Positions 25,150 through 34,337 of a stretch of 64,000 nucleotides of DNA are shown one piece after another (the stretch's first letter is position 1; every line of letters begins with the position of its first letter). The notes under the pieces are model-generated. The model ran no database searches, had not been told where the DNA came from, and worked only from the letters and a program-made list of their open reading frames with translations. Location of the stretch: assembly GCF_003432075.1 (NCBI RefSeq), contig NZ_QWBU01000005.1, positions 1-64,000 on the forward strand, given 5' to 3'. This DNA is from Shinella sp. WSJ-2 (GTDB taxonomy: Bacteria; Pseudomonadota; Alphaproteobacteria; Rhizobiales; Rhizobiaceae). A program made the translations under genes and the position numbers.

Positions 25150-26634
25150 GTGAGCAGCATGGTCCGACGCGCTTATGTTATGGCATCGCTGGAGCAGTAT
25201 TTCGCGCTGCTCATCAATTTCACGGTGCTGGTGATCATGGCCCGCATCCTGACGCCCGGCGAAATCGGCGAGGCGGTGACGGGTCTCGCGGTCGCCGTCG
25301 TCGCCTTCTCCGCCCGCGAATTCGTGACGCCGGAATTCCTCATCCAGCGCAGCACCGTCGATGCCGAGGCGCTGCGCACAGCGCTGACGCTTCAAGTCGC
25401 CGTCAGCGCGGTGATCGCTGGCGGCCTCGTCGCCGTGTCGGGCCTCGTCGCCCGCTTCTATGCCGCGCCGGACCTCTCCTTCTTCCTTTTGCTCGCTGCG
25501 GCGGCGGGACTGGCCGAGTCCCAGGCCCAGCCCGTCATCGCCCTGCTCCGGCGCGAGATGGGTTTTGGCGCGCTCGCCTGCATCCGCACGGCGGTTTCGC
25601 TGACGACCGCGCTTGTAACGATCGCGCTCGCCATCCTCGGCTTCGGTCCCGTCAGCTTCGCATGGGGCATGCTTGCGGGGTCGCTCACGCTCGCGATGCT
25701 GGCCGTTGCCTGTTCGCCGTTTCCCGCAGCGGCGATTTTCCGCCCAGGCCTTGCGCGCTGGCGCGAGGTGCTGGCCTTCGGCCTGTTCAAGGGGGCCGCA
25801 CTCGTGGTGGAGCGCATTCACGAGACCGTGCCGCAGTTGATCCTCGGCCGGATCGCCTCCATGACCTCGGTCGCGCTCTACAACCGGTCGAACGCCCTGT
25901 GCGGCATACCCGACCGCATCATCATGTCAGCCTTCCACAGCATGGCCTTCCCAGCACTGGCAAGCCGCGTGCGGGAGGGGCACGACATCGAGAAGACCTA
26001 TCTCGGCGTGCTCGCCTATCTGTCGGTTCTCTACTGGCCGGGTGCGGCGCTGATCTCGCTTCTCGCGCCGTCGATCGTGGGCATCGTGCTCGGCCCGCAA
26101 TGGGCGGAAGCCGTGCCGGTCGTGCGCGTTCTGGCGCTCGCCGCCGTTTTCTGGCTGCCCGTTATCGTGACGGGGCCGCTTCTCCTGGCGCTCGGCCGCA
26201 ACAGGGACGCGTTCCTGGCAAGCCTTGTCTCGCGCTGCTTTGCCGCCGGCATCCTTTGCGCCGCCAGCCTCTACGGTGTGATGGCAATGGCGCTCAGCCA
26301 GTTCGTCTCGCTTCCCCTCCAAATGCTGGTCGCGCTCGTCTTCGTGCATCGCCACGTTCGCTTTTCCCTGCTTGGCCTTCTCACAGCACTGATGCCGAGC
26401 GCCGTCGTCACCGGTTTCTCGCTGGCAGGGCCGGTCGTACTGCTGGCACTGCCCGGACATCCAGACGCGGGCCTGCCCGGGTTTTGCGCCGCGATCCTCC
26501 TTGCCGGCATCGGCTGGCTGATCGGGCTGCTCGCCACGCGCCACCCGTTCCTCGCCGAACTGCACATCCTGCTCGCCGCCGGCCGCGACCATGCCCGCCG
26601 CCTGCGCCGGTTTCTCGTCGCATCGGGGGCCTGA
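25150..26634 (+). CDS. Wzx-type oligosaccharide flippase
   Basis: A 494-residue integral membrane protein with about 12-14 predicted helices and the N-terminal LINFTVLVIMARILTPGEIG of the polysaccharide-transporter (MOP superfamily) class. It should flip undecaprenyl-linked repeat units across the inner membrane. The start is GTG 25150 or ATG 25159; both lie within the same few codons. It sits between the pyruvyltransferase and GT2 genes, with only 3 bp before the latter. It is the only flippase-like gene in the window, which supports a Wzx/Wzy scheme. Confidence 0.9.
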   Translation: MSSMVRRAYVMASLEQYFALLINFTVLVIMARILTPGEIGEAVTGLAVAVVAFSAREFVTPEFLIQRSTVDAEALRTALTLQVAVSAVIAGGLVAVSGLVARFYAAPDLSFFLLLAAAAGLAESQAQPVIALLRREMGFGALACIRTAVSLTTALVTIALAILGFGPVSFAWGMLAGSLTLAMLAVACSPFPAAAIFRPGLARWREVLAFGLFKGAALVVERIHETVPQLILGRIASMTSVALYNRSNALCGIPDRIIMSAFHSMAFPALASRVREGHDIEKTYLGVLAYLSVLYWPGAALISLLAPSIVGIVLGPQWAEAVPVVRVLALAAVFWLPVIVTGPLLLALGRNRDAFLASLVSRCFAAGILCAASLYGVMAMALSQFVSLPLQMLVALVFVHRHVRFSLLGLLTALMPSAVVTGFSLAGPVVLLALPGHPDAGLPGFCAAILLAGIGWLIGLLATRHPFLAELHILLAAGRDHARRLRRFLVASGA

Positions 26635-26637
26635 GCC

Positions 26638-27609
26638 ATGCCGAGCGTCGACGTCGTCATTCCGAACTACAATTACGGCCGCTATCTCGAAGCCTGCGTG
26701 AAAAGCGTGCTCTCGCAGGACATGCACGATGTGCGCGTCCTGATCGTCGACAATGCCTCGACGGACGACAGCGTCGCGGTCGCCGAACGCCTCGCCTTCG
26801 GTGATCCGCGGGTGGAACTGCTGCTGCGGCCGGAAAACATCGGCCCCCACGCCTCCTTCAATGCGGGGATCGACTGGGCGCGGGGCGACTACTTCCTCCT
26901 GCTCTTCGCGGACGATTTCCTGGTGCCGGGCGCACTGCGCCGGGCGACATCCGTCATGGAACGGGACCGCGCCATCGCCTTCTCCTACGGCCGCGACGTC
27001 GCGATCCGGGGCGATGCGCCGATCCCCGAGATCGAAGCGCAGCCCGCCGCCCCGCCGGTGACGCTGATGACGGGGCGGGCCTTCATCGAGCGCTTCTGCC
27101 GCCTCGGTGTCTTCCAGATCCCCGGACCGTCCATCGTCGTGCGCACGAGCGTGCAGAAACGCGCCGGCCACTATCGGCCGGCCCTGCCGCACAGCGACGA
27201 CTACGAACTCTGGCTGCGGCTTGCCTTGCACGGAACCGTCGCCGAACTGGATTGCATCCAGGCGGGCATCCGTTCGCACAATGCGAACCGGTCCACGGAC
27301 CTTTGGGCGCACCAGATACTGCACATCCGCCATACGGCGGATGCGGCCGAGAGTTTCTTCTACCATGAGGGACGTTGGCTCGACGGGGCGGAGACGTTGC
27401 GCCGCCGCGCCCGGCGCGGCATTGCCGAGCGCGCTTACTGGTCGGCGGTGTCGCATGCGCTCCGGGGAAACAGGCAGGCGTGGAAGCTGCTGATGCTCGC
27501 CTTCCGCATGGCGCCGGCGACCGCCGTGCTGCCGCCGCTCGGCTATCTGCTGCACCGGCCCGATACGGTGCCGCGCATGCGCTCCCTTCTCTCCAAGGTC
27601 CTACGATAG
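26638..27609 (+). CDS. Glycosyltransferase family 2
   Basis: A 323-residue GT-A enzyme starting MPSVDVVIPNYNYGRYLEAC. It has the nucleotide-binding LIVDNASTDDS and the metal-site LLLFADDF (DxD-like ADD). A later PHSDDYELWLRLA motif is typical of the acceptor side. It is cytoplasmic or membrane-associated and would extend the lipid-linked repeat unit. It is coupled to the flippase gene (3-bp gap) and converges on the export-protein gene, with only 3 bp between the stops. Confidence 0.88.
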   Translation: MPSVDVVIPNYNYGRYLEACVKSVLSQDMHDVRVLIVDNASTDDSVAVAERLAFGDPRVELLLRPENIGPHASFNAGIDWARGDYFLLLFADDFLVPGALRRATSVMERDRAIAFSYGRDVAIRGDAPIPEIEAQPAAPPVTLMTGRAFIERFCRLGVFQIPGPSIVVRTSVQKRAGHYRPALPHSDDYELWLRLALHGTVAELDCIQAGIRSHNANRSTDLWAHQILHIRHTADAAESFFYHEGRWLDGAETLRRRARRGIAERAYWSAVSHALRGNRQAWKLLMLAFRMAPATAVLPPLGYLLHRPDTVPRMRSLLSKVLR

Positions 27610-27612
27610 ACT

Positions 27613-28857
27613 TCAGCGCGCCGCAACGTCGCCTTCATCAAGGTCAAGGCTCACCCGCAGGATGTCGCCGGCACGCACCGGATCCGTCTGGCCGACCGTT
27701 ACTTCGCTGTACTTTCCATCGACCAGCCGCACAGCAGAGAAGCGGTAGGCCGCCTGTCGCGTTCCGTCCTTTTTGTCAAAGGCGATGCCGGCCTCGGCCA
27801 TCGCCTGCAGGCTGTAGGTCATCTTTCGGCGAAGGCGCAGAATATCAATGTTCAACTCCCGCAGCTCCGCCGCCACTTCGCCGCGGCGCTGCCCGCGCAG
27901 CGACTTGAGACGGCCATCGATCACCGTCAGGTTCTGCCGGGCGCGGGCGAGGAAGGAGCCGAATTCTAGCACGTCGCGGTTGGTCGCCGATATTTCCCGC
28001 TGCTTGTCGCGCAGCTGCGTCTTCGGCGTCAGGCCGCGCTCCACCATGCTCTGGGCGAGCTTGACATCCTCGTCCAGCAGGGTGAGCTCGCCGTCGCGCA
28101 GCTTGCCGCTCTTCTCCAGCGTGTCGATCTCGTCGAGATAGCCGAGTTTCTGCTGCTCCAGGCTTTTCAGCTCGGCGTCGAGCGTCGCGCGGCGCAGCTC
28201 GAACAGCGTGCGCTCGGCGTCCACGACCTGGCGGACGATGCGCGGGTCCGGGGTGCCGATCTCCTCACTCGGCAGATAGGTGAAGGGCTGGCCGATCAGC
28301 TCCGCCTCGAGGCGAACCCGTTTCACGTCCTGCCCGAGAAGCTGCACGCCGAGATCGGCATAATCCTGCCGCAGTCCGGCAAGCCGCACGCCGGCATTGT
28401 CGCCCTGCGCCAGCACCTCCTTCTGCCCGCCGCCGAGCGCGAAAAGCTCGAGCGCGATCATGCCGGGGCGGAACTCGTAGCGCCCGGGCTTCTGGACTTC
28501 GCCCACGACGAAGACCGGCGCATAGGCTTCCACGACGACCGCGACCGACAGGTTGGCGATATGCTCCTTCAGCCCGGCATCGATGGCCTGGCGGACCTCG
28601 TCGACGCCCTTGCCGGTCACGGCGACGTTGCCGAGCAGCGGATAGCCGATCGTGCCGTCCGTGCCGATGGGAAAGGACCCGCTCAATCCCGGATCGCCAT
28701 AGACCGTGACGCGCAGCACATCGCCGCTGGCCACCGTGTAGCCTTGGTTCTGGGCGCTTGCCGGCGTCACCGAAGCCGCCAGGAGCAGGAGGCAGGCAAA
28801 AACGGCTGGGCGTAGAATACGCCGCTGGGCGTGATGATTGGCTTGGATGCGTGCCAT
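27613..28857 (-). CDS. Polysaccharide export protein (ExoF/Wza-like periplasmic, SLBB)
   Basis: A 414-residue exported protein. ATG 28857 gives a clear signal peptide (FACLLLLAASVTPASAQ). The polysaccharide-export domain follows (GYTVASGDVLRVTVYGDPGLSGSF, about 38-110), then an SLBB-like part (PVFVVGEVQKPGRYEFRPGM). A long coiled coil (about 200-330) comes next, and a C-terminal domain ends in RAGDILRVSLDLDEGD. The coiled-coil layout resembles rhizobial ExoF rather than the Wza octamer. No lipobox Cys is seen. It follows the Wzz-like gene by 13 bp and should work with it in export across the envelope. Confidence 0.87.
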   Translation of the reverse strand: MARIQANHHAQRRILRPAVFACLLLLAASVTPASAQNQGYTVASGDVLRVTVYGDPGLSGSFPIGTDGTIGYPLLGNVAVTGKGVDEVRQAIDAGLKEHIANLSVAVVVEAYAPVFVVGEVQKPGRYEFRPGMIALELFALGGGQKEVLAQGDNAGVRLAGLRQDYADLGVQLLGQDVKRVRLEAELIGQPFTYLPSEEIGTPDPRIVRQVVDAERTLFELRRATLDAELKSLEQQKLGYLDEIDTLEKSGKLRDGELTLLDEDVKLAQSMVERGLTPKTQLRDKQREISATNRDVLEFGSFLARARQNLTVIDGRLKSLRGQRRGEVAAELRELNIDILRLRRKMTYSLQAMAEAGIAFDKKDGTRQAAYRFSAVRLVDGKYSEVTVGQTDPVRAGDILRVSLDLDEGDVAAR

Positions 28858-28870
28858 GGTGCTTTTAACC

Positions 28871-30394
28871 TTACATCCCGACGATAGAGGGCCTGTCGAC
28901 AGGCGTTTCCATACGTTTTCTGACCTCGGACGCCGGGCCGGGATAGTCGGCGATGAAGGGACGACGTTCCGGCATTCCGAGATCGTGCGGGATGACGGCA
29001 CGGTTTTCGCCCGAATGGGGACGGCGCAGGAAGCTGGCGCGCAATTCGAGAAGCAGCGCCGCAAGCGCACCGCCCGCGAGGCCGAACACCAGCCCGCCGA
29101 TTAGCCAGGCGGACGCGCTCGGGCTCGACGGCGATCCGGACGGCACCGCGCGCGAAATGATGCGCGCCTCCGCCATCGCGATGCCGTCCTGCTCGATCGT
29201 CTGCTTGTAGCGCGTGAGATAGCTCTCGTAGATCGCCCGGTTGGCGCTGGCCTCGCGGTCGAGCTGGTCGGCCTGCACGATCGCCTCGTTGGCGTTCGAC
29301 ATCTCCGCCTGCAGCTGCTTCAGGCTCGCCTCCAGGCCGGTCTGCTGGCGTCGCGTGACCTCGATTTCCGTGCGCAGGCTATCGACGATCTGCTCCACCT
29401 CCGCGCCGATCTGCGCCTGGATCGTCTCCAGCTGCGAGGTCAGCTCCGGAATTTGCGGGTTCTTGACCGCGCCGCTTTCGCTGATCGCGGCAAGCTGGCG
29501 CTTGAGACGGGCTTCCTCGGTACGCAGCTGCTGGATCGCCACTGAATTCAGCACCTCCGGAAGGGCAAGGCCAGTTTTTCCATCCGACATGTCAACCGCC
29601 GTCGCAAGACGCGCAACCGACCCCGCAAGCTGGGCCCTCAGCCGCGCCAGCTCGGTGTTCAGGCCGGCGATCTGCTGGGACAGCAGGGTCGTGCCGTTCG
29701 ACTTGGCAATGCCGGATTTCTCGCGGAACAAAGTCGCCGCATGTTCCGAGCGCTCCAGCTCGCTGCGCAGGCTGACGAGGCGCGTTCCAAGCCAGTCGCT
29801 GACCCGGCGCGTCGCCGTCGTCTGCACATCGACCTGATAGTTGATGTAGGCCTCGGCATAGGCATTGGCGACTGCGGCCGTGAATTCGGGCTCCATGCCG
29901 CTGAAGGCGACATAGATCGTGTAGGAACGGCCGTCATTGGTGACGCGGACGCCGGAGATGAGGCTGTCGAGCAGGACACGCCGATCGGTGCCGGCGCGGT
30001 TCATACGGTCGGACAGCGCCGCCTGGCCGGCCCCGTTTTCCGCCGTCAGGCCGAAGTCCTTGGCGGCATCGATACCCTCCGCCTGCAGATCGGCCAGAAC
30101 CCTCTCGGCCATGGAACGGGAGCTGATGATATCGACCTCGGTGCGCAGCACCGGGCTTTCCTGCGGCAGCGGCGAAACGACGGATTCCGTCGGCAAGGCC
30201 TGGAACTTGCGCATGTCCAGCGCCAGCACCGCCTCCGCATTGTAGCGCGACGGCTGGTCGAGATAGCCGATGCCCGCAATCGCTACACCCGCGACAAGAC
30301 AGGCCAGAATGGGCCACCGGCGGTCGACAATGACGGTAAGGACCCGGGGTAGGACGAACTCCTCCGGGGCGGCCGGTTTCTCTGACCAGATCAT
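28871..30394 (-). CDS. Wzz/ExoP-like chain-length and export protein without kinase domain
   Basis: A 507-residue inner-membrane protein. An N-terminal helix (PILACLVAGVAIAGIGYL, about 29-46) and a Wzz domain come first, followed by a long periplasmic coiled coil (about 190-400). A second helix near 430-450 (AWLIGGLVFGLAGGALAALL) is next, then a short cytoplasmic tail. The tail lacks any Walker motif, so the BY-kinase domain of ExoP/Wzc is absent and no separate kinase gene is in the window. It forms an operon with the export protein and is preceded by the LuxR-type regulator gene. Confidence 0.88.
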   Translation of the reverse strand: MIWSEKPAAPEEFVLPRVLTVIVDRRWPILACLVAGVAIAGIGYLDQPSRYNAEAVLALDMRKFQALPTESVVSPLPQESPVLRTEVDIISSRSMAERVLADLQAEGIDAAKDFGLTAENGAGQAALSDRMNRAGTDRRVLLDSLISGVRVTNDGRSYTIYVAFSGMEPEFTAAVANAYAEAYINYQVDVQTTATRRVSDWLGTRLVSLRSELERSEHAATLFREKSGIAKSNGTTLLSQQIAGLNTELARLRAQLAGSVARLATAVDMSDGKTGLALPEVLNSVAIQQLRTEEARLKRQLAAISESGAVKNPQIPELTSQLETIQAQIGAEVEQIVDSLRTEIEVTRRQQTGLEASLKQLQAEMSNANEAIVQADQLDREASANRAIYESYLTRYKQTIEQDGIAMAEARIISRAVPSGSPSSPSASAWLIGGLVFGLAGGALAALLLELRASFLRRPHSGENRAVIPHDLGMPERRPFIADYPGPASEVRKRMETPVDRPSIVGM

Positions 30395-30422
30395 GACTGA
30401 ATTCCTGTTATGGGAGCCGGGT

Positions 30423-31226
30423 TCACGCCCGGCTGTTCTGATAGGTCTCGTCGGACATGATCTCGCCGACCTTGCAGGCGACCTCCGTGCGATTGGTCGC
30501 GCCGAGCTTCTTCATGATGTTGCGGATGTGAACCTTCACCGTGCTTTCACAAAGGTTGAGTTCGCGGGCGATGATCTTGTTCGCCTTGCCCCGGCGCAGC
30601 GCTTCGGCGACCGCGGCCTGGCGCACCGTGAAGGCGGATCGGCCGCAGACCTTTTGCGGATAGCTGCCGAGAAGGCCGCGCATCGCAAGCACGCTGCTGG
30701 CAGGAACGAACTGTCCGCCGGCAATGGCAAGCCCGATCGCCTCGATGCAGATATCGATATCGACGGAGCTTGGAATGAAGCCGTGGACGCCGAGGTCGAT
30801 GACCTCGAGAACATGGTCGAGTGTCTGGTTGTCGGACAGCACCACCACCGGCACCGGCTCCAGCGTCGTCAGGAGCTGCGTGATCTCATCCCTGAGATCG
30901 GGCTCGGAGACATTCCTGCTGCCGATATTGACGAGGCTGGCGCGAAGAGTGCCGAGGTTGGCCTTGCCCTGCTGCCAGGCGGCAAGTCCTGAAAAGGTGA
31001 AGACGCTGATACCGATGCGATGCGAATGCAGGCTGTTGGCGAGACATTCCCGGTCGAGATTCCGCTTGTCGAAGATCGCGACATAGTCGCTTGCGGCATA
31101 TTGCTGAGGCTGTTGCCGGTCGATGTACTCCCTGGACTCGGCGCGCGGGTCGCTGCCGATCGAATTCCTTGTCCGGAAAATATCGATCGACTCTTCGTCG
31201 AAATCCGCTTCGTCGTCTCTCGCCAT
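30423..31226 (-). CDS. LuxR-type regulator with degenerate receiver domain
   Basis: A 267-residue protein. After a ~45-residue polar leader comes a receiver-like domain (about 48-170) and a C-terminal LuxR HTH (about 203-260, NKIIARELNLCESTVKVHIR). At the expected phosphorylation site the sequence is ASLVNIGSRN, with Asn at about 100 in place of Asp. The conserved Lys region reads GFIPSSV with Ser. Phosphorylation in the normal way is therefore unlikely. It is a close relative of the regulator at 38884-39633. It lies just upstream of the wzz-like gene and probably controls the locus. Confidence 0.85.
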   Translation of the reverse strand: MARDDEADFDEESIDIFRTRNSIGSDPRAESREYIDRQQPQQYAASDYVAIFDKRNLDRECLANSLHSHRIGISVFTFSGLAAWQQGKANLGTLRASLVNIGSRNVSEPDLRDEITQLLTTLEPVPVVVLSDNQTLDHVLEVIDLGVHGFIPSSVDIDICIEAIGLAIAGGQFVPASSVLAMRGLLGSYPQKVCGRSAFTVRQAAVAEALRRGKANKIIARELNLCESTVKVHIRNIMKKLGATNRTEVACKVGEIMSDETYQNSRA

Positions 31227-31293
31227 GGTACCCCTCACTAATTTCCTGGTCAGAATTACGAGTCTGGGTCTGCGTCGATCCGTGCTGTCTGCC

Positions 31294-31947
31294 CTATGCG
31301 AGGGCCATCTTGCGCACCGTGAAAGCCTCCGCGAAAAGCGAGGGCGATCGGCACTCCATGCCGCGCATGCGGGCTAATCCCCGGAAGACATCCGCGTGGA
31401 ACCAGTCCTTGGACCGTTGCGTCGCAAAATGTTCCATGAGCAGATCGATCTTGCGATCGATGACATCCGGAGGCAGAGGCACGTAGGCATTGCGCTCCGT
31501 GATGTCGCCATCCCATTTCGGGATTTCATATTCTAAGACGAAGTGGTCCCGGAATATATTCGTTGTCAGCTTATTTAGCTCCCGATGATCCTGATGGGCA
31601 TCGCGACGGCTGTGGGTGAAGATGACGTCCGGCTCGACCCTATCACGCAATGCCAGCATGAAAGTCTTTATCTCGCGGCTCTGGCTTGGAAAGTAGCTGT
31701 CCTCGAACCCGCAGACCTCGACCGTGGTGGAGATGGCACCTGCGAGGAAGGCGGCGGCAGCCTGGCGCGTTTCGGCGGCCCGCTCCGGCGTCGCGCTCAT
31801 GACGCACCAATGGACCTCCAGTTCCACGCCGGCCGCGATCAGGCCAAGGATCGTGCCGCCCGCGCCGATCTCGATATCGTCGGCATGCGCGCCGAGGCAG
31901 AGGACCCGCAAACGATGTCCGGCGGAAGCGAGGGGCAGCGTCTTCAT
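31294..31947 (-). CDS. PIG-L/LmbE-family deacetylase
   Basis: A 217-residue protein starting MKTLPLASAGHRLRVLCLGA, followed by the metal-binding AHADDIEIGAGG. This is a variant of the family's PHPDDE motif with Ala-Asp in place of Pro-Asp. THSRRDAHQDH supplies further His/Asp ligands. Family members remove N-acetyl groups from amino sugars using zinc. Here it could deacetylate the sugar made by the neighbouring aminotransferase. Its start overlaps the stop of the cytidylyltransferase gene by 4 bp. Confidence 0.86.
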   Translation of the reverse strand: MKTLPLASAGHRLRVLCLGAHADDIEIGAGGTILGLIAAGVELEVHWCVMSATPERAAETRQAAAAFLAGAISTTVEVCGFEDSYFPSQSREIKTFMLALRDRVEPDVIFTHSRRDAHQDHRELNKLTTNIFRDHFVLEYEIPKWDGDITERNAYVPLPPDVIDRKIDLLMEHFATQRSKDWFHADVFRGLARMRGMECRSPSLFAEAFTVRKMALA

Positions 31948-32756
31948 GGCCGGCCGACCCTGCGCAGCCTGGATATGCGCTCTCCCTCCGTCTGGCGGAC
32001 CCACGGCATCTCGCCGCGCTCGACCATTTCCTCCAGCATCTGCCAGTCGCGCAGCGTGTCCATGGAGCGCCAGAAGCCCTCGTGCTTGTAGGCCATCAGC
32101 ATGTCGTCCTTGATCAGCCGCTCGAAGGGTTCGAGCACCAGCTCCTCGCCCTCGCGCATGTAGTCGAAGATCTCGTTGCGCATCAGGAAATAGCCGCCGT
32201 TGATCCAGATCTCCGACGTGTCCGACGAGCGGAATTCGCGGACACGGCCCACCTCGTCTATATCGGCGAGATGGTAGGTGAGCGGCGGCCGGACCGCGAG
32301 GAAACAGGCGAGCTTGCCGCTCGCTTCGAACCGGGCGACCATGTCGTCGAGGTCAACGTCGGTCAGGCCGTCGCTGTAATTGGCCAGGAAGATACGCTCG
32401 CCTTTCACCTGCTCGCGCACGGCCCACAGCCGTTCGCCGATATTGCGCCAGATGCCGGTATCGATCAGCGCGATGCGCCAGTGCTCCTGCGCTTCGCCGA
32501 GCAGCTCGACCCGCCCCTCACCGGAGACGATGCAATCCGAAAACGTCTGCGGCCGGCAGTTCAGGAAGAAGTCCTTGATCACATTCGCCTTGTAACCGAG
32601 GCAGAGCGTGAAGTCGTCGTGGCCGTAGGAGGCGTAATACTGCATGACATGGCGCAGGATCGGCTGCGCGCCGAGCGGGATCATGGGCTTGGGCACGGCT
32701 TCCGAATATTCGCGGAGGCGCGTTCCCCGCCCGCCGCAGAAGAGCACGACCTTCAT
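31944..32756 (-). CDS. RfbF-like glucose-1-phosphate cytidylyltransferase
   Basis: A 270-residue nucleotidyltransferase starting MKVVLFCGGRGTRLREYSEA, with the signature GGRGTRL and the substrate Lys in VPKPMIPLG. INGGYFLMRNEIFDY and FWRSMDTLRD are typical of the RfbF class, which makes CDP-glucose from glucose 1-phosphate and CTP. It is tightly coupled (4-bp overlaps) to the methyltransferase gene before it and the deacetylase gene after it. A separate CDP-glucose 4,6-dehydratase, normally the next step, is not found in the window. Confidence 0.9.
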   Translation of the reverse strand: MKVVLFCGGRGTRLREYSEAVPKPMIPLGAQPILRHVMQYYASYGHDDFTLCLGYKANVIKDFFLNCRPQTFSDCIVSGEGRVELLGEAQEHWRIALIDTGIWRNIGERLWAVREQVKGERIFLANYSDGLTDVDLDDMVARFEASGKLACFLAVRPPLTYHLADIDEVGRVREFRSSDTSEIWINGGYFLMRNEIFDYMREGEELVLEPFERLIKDDMLMAYKHEGFWRSMDTLRDWQMLEEMVERGEMPWVRQTEGERISRLRRVGRP

Positions 32757-34048
32757 GACAGATCCTCCAGCGGATCGAGGATGGCGACCTCGGGAATGGG
32801 AACGACGAACTTGGCACCCCATTCGCCGACATGGCGCATCTGGGCGACGATCTCGGCCTTGAGGTTCCAGGGCAGGATCAGGATATAGTCTGGCCGGTGG
32901 CGATCGATCGCCTCGACGGGCAGGATTGGAATGTGCATGCCCGGCGTGAACCGGCCGTGCTTGTAGGGATTCCGGTCGACGGTGAAATCGAGGAAATCCG
33001 TGCCGATCCCGCAATAGTTCAAAAGCGTATTGCCTTTGCCGGGCGCGCCGTAGCCGCAGATACTCGCCCCCCGCTCCTTCACGCTGATGAGGAAATAGAG
33101 GAGGTTGCGTTTGGCTTGCCGCGCGCGCACGGCAAAGGAGGTATAGGCCTCCACGCCATGCAGGCCGGAGCGACGTTCCCGTTCAAGGAGCGCAGCGACA
33201 TTTGGGCTGATCACCCCCGAGCGCCCGGCATGGCCGAGATAAACGCGCAGCGACCCGCCATGGGTCGGCAGTTCCTCGACGTCGAAGATCTCCAGGCCGT
33301 GCAGCCGGGCGGCGACCTGTACCGTGAACAGGGAAAAATACGAGAAGTGCTCGTGGTAGATCGTATCGAACTGGTTCTGCGCGATCAGCGTCGCGACATG
33401 GGGGAACTCCAGCGTCACGACACCCTCGGGCTTGAGGATGCGCTTCATGCCGCCTACGAAATCATTGAGGTCGGGGACCTGCGCGAGCACGTTGTTGGCG
33501 ACGATCAGGTCGGCCTTCTGGCCGGCTGCCGCCATGTCGCCGGCAATTCGCTTGCCGAAGAAGGCGGTCTTCGTCGGGATGTTACGGGCAATCGCCACCT
33601 CCGCGACATTGATCGCCGGCTCGATGCCGAGCACGGGAATGCCCCGCGCCACAAAATGCTGCAGGAGATAGCCGTCATTGCTGGCGATCTCGACCACGAA
33701 GCTGCGCGCGTGGAGGGCAAAGCGATCGATCATGCGGTCGCAATAGCGCTCCGCATGCGCCACCCAGCTAGTGGAGTAAGAGGAGAAGTAGGCATACTCC
33801 TCGAAGATGCTCTCCCGGCTGACATATTCCTCCAGCTGCACCAGCAAACACTCCTCGCACACGCGCACATGCAAGGGATAATATGCCTCCATCAGGCCGA
33901 GTTCGCTTTCCTGGCGGAAGCTTTCGCACGGCGGCGACATGCCGAGATCGACGACGGTGTGCTTCAAGGTTCTGCCGCACAGCCGGCAGGCCGGCCTGAG
34001 CGACAGGCTGTGAGATTGCGCAAGCGAATGGCTGGCCTGAAAACTCAT
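32753..34048 (-). CDS. NDP-sugar C-methyltransferase (zinc-finger plus SAM domain)
   Basis: A 431-residue cytoplasmic enzyme. The N-terminal zinc-binding part has CRLCGRTL and CEECLLVQ pairs. The SAM-binding domain shows FVVEIASNDGYLLQHF and FDTIYHEHFSYFSLF, the latter being characteristic of TylC3/NovU-type sugar C-methyltransferases. The C-terminal domain (CGYGAPGKGNTLLNYCGI) is also usual for the family. These enzymes methylate C-3 of keto-sugar nucleotides to give branched sugars. The start at 34048 is chosen because the zinc-finger domain begins there. First gene of the methyltransferase-rfbF-deacetylase operon. Confidence 0.88.
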   Translation of the reverse strand: MSFQASHSLAQSHSLSLRPACRLCGRTLKHTVVDLGMSPPCESFRQESELGLMEAYYPLHVRVCEECLLVQLEEYVSRESIFEEYAYFSSYSTSWVAHAERYCDRMIDRFALHARSFVVEIASNDGYLLQHFVARGIPVLGIEPAINVAEVAIARNIPTKTAFFGKRIAGDMAAAGQKADLIVANNVLAQVPDLNDFVGGMKRILKPEGVVTLEFPHVATLIAQNQFDTIYHEHFSYFSLFTVQVAARLHGLEIFDVEELPTHGGSLRVYLGHAGRSGVISPNVAALLERERRSGLHGVEAYTSFAVRARQAKRNLLYFLISVKERGASICGYGAPGKGNTLLNYCGIGTDFLDFTVDRNPYKHGRFTPGMHIPILPVEAIDRHRPDYILILPWNLKAEIVAQMRHVGEWGAKFVVPIPEVAILDPLEDLS

Positions 34049-34197
34049 GGCAACGCCTCCAAGGGAATACCCGGTCCAGACCGAAGGAGGAGGCGATCGA
34101 AGATAGCCTATCCGCAAAGGGACCGTTTCTCGACGTGGTGCCAGATTAGGCGTGGAATACGAAGCCTGCCATACTACTTTGCGAACACCGAACCTGT

Positions 34198-34210
34198 CCG
34201 AAAGGCGTAG
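34198..34210 (+). promoter_or_regulatory. Recurrent CCGAAAGGCGTAG motif, divergent promoter region
   Basis: CCGAAAGGCGTAG in the 289-bp gap between the methyltransferase operon and the epimerase gene. A second, weaker copy (TTAGGCGTGG) lies near 34147. The same core occurs in three other gaps of the locus. The rest of the gap shows no gene. Confidence 0.45.
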
Positions 34211-34337
34211 CACTATGAAACGTGCTTAAGCGAATCTTCACCATCCTACCGCCTCGGCCTTTGCAATACGCCGGAAACCGCACTTGGCAGAAGGATTTCA
34301 TCCGTCAGGATCGAGGGAGGCAGGAAAGGACAAGCCG

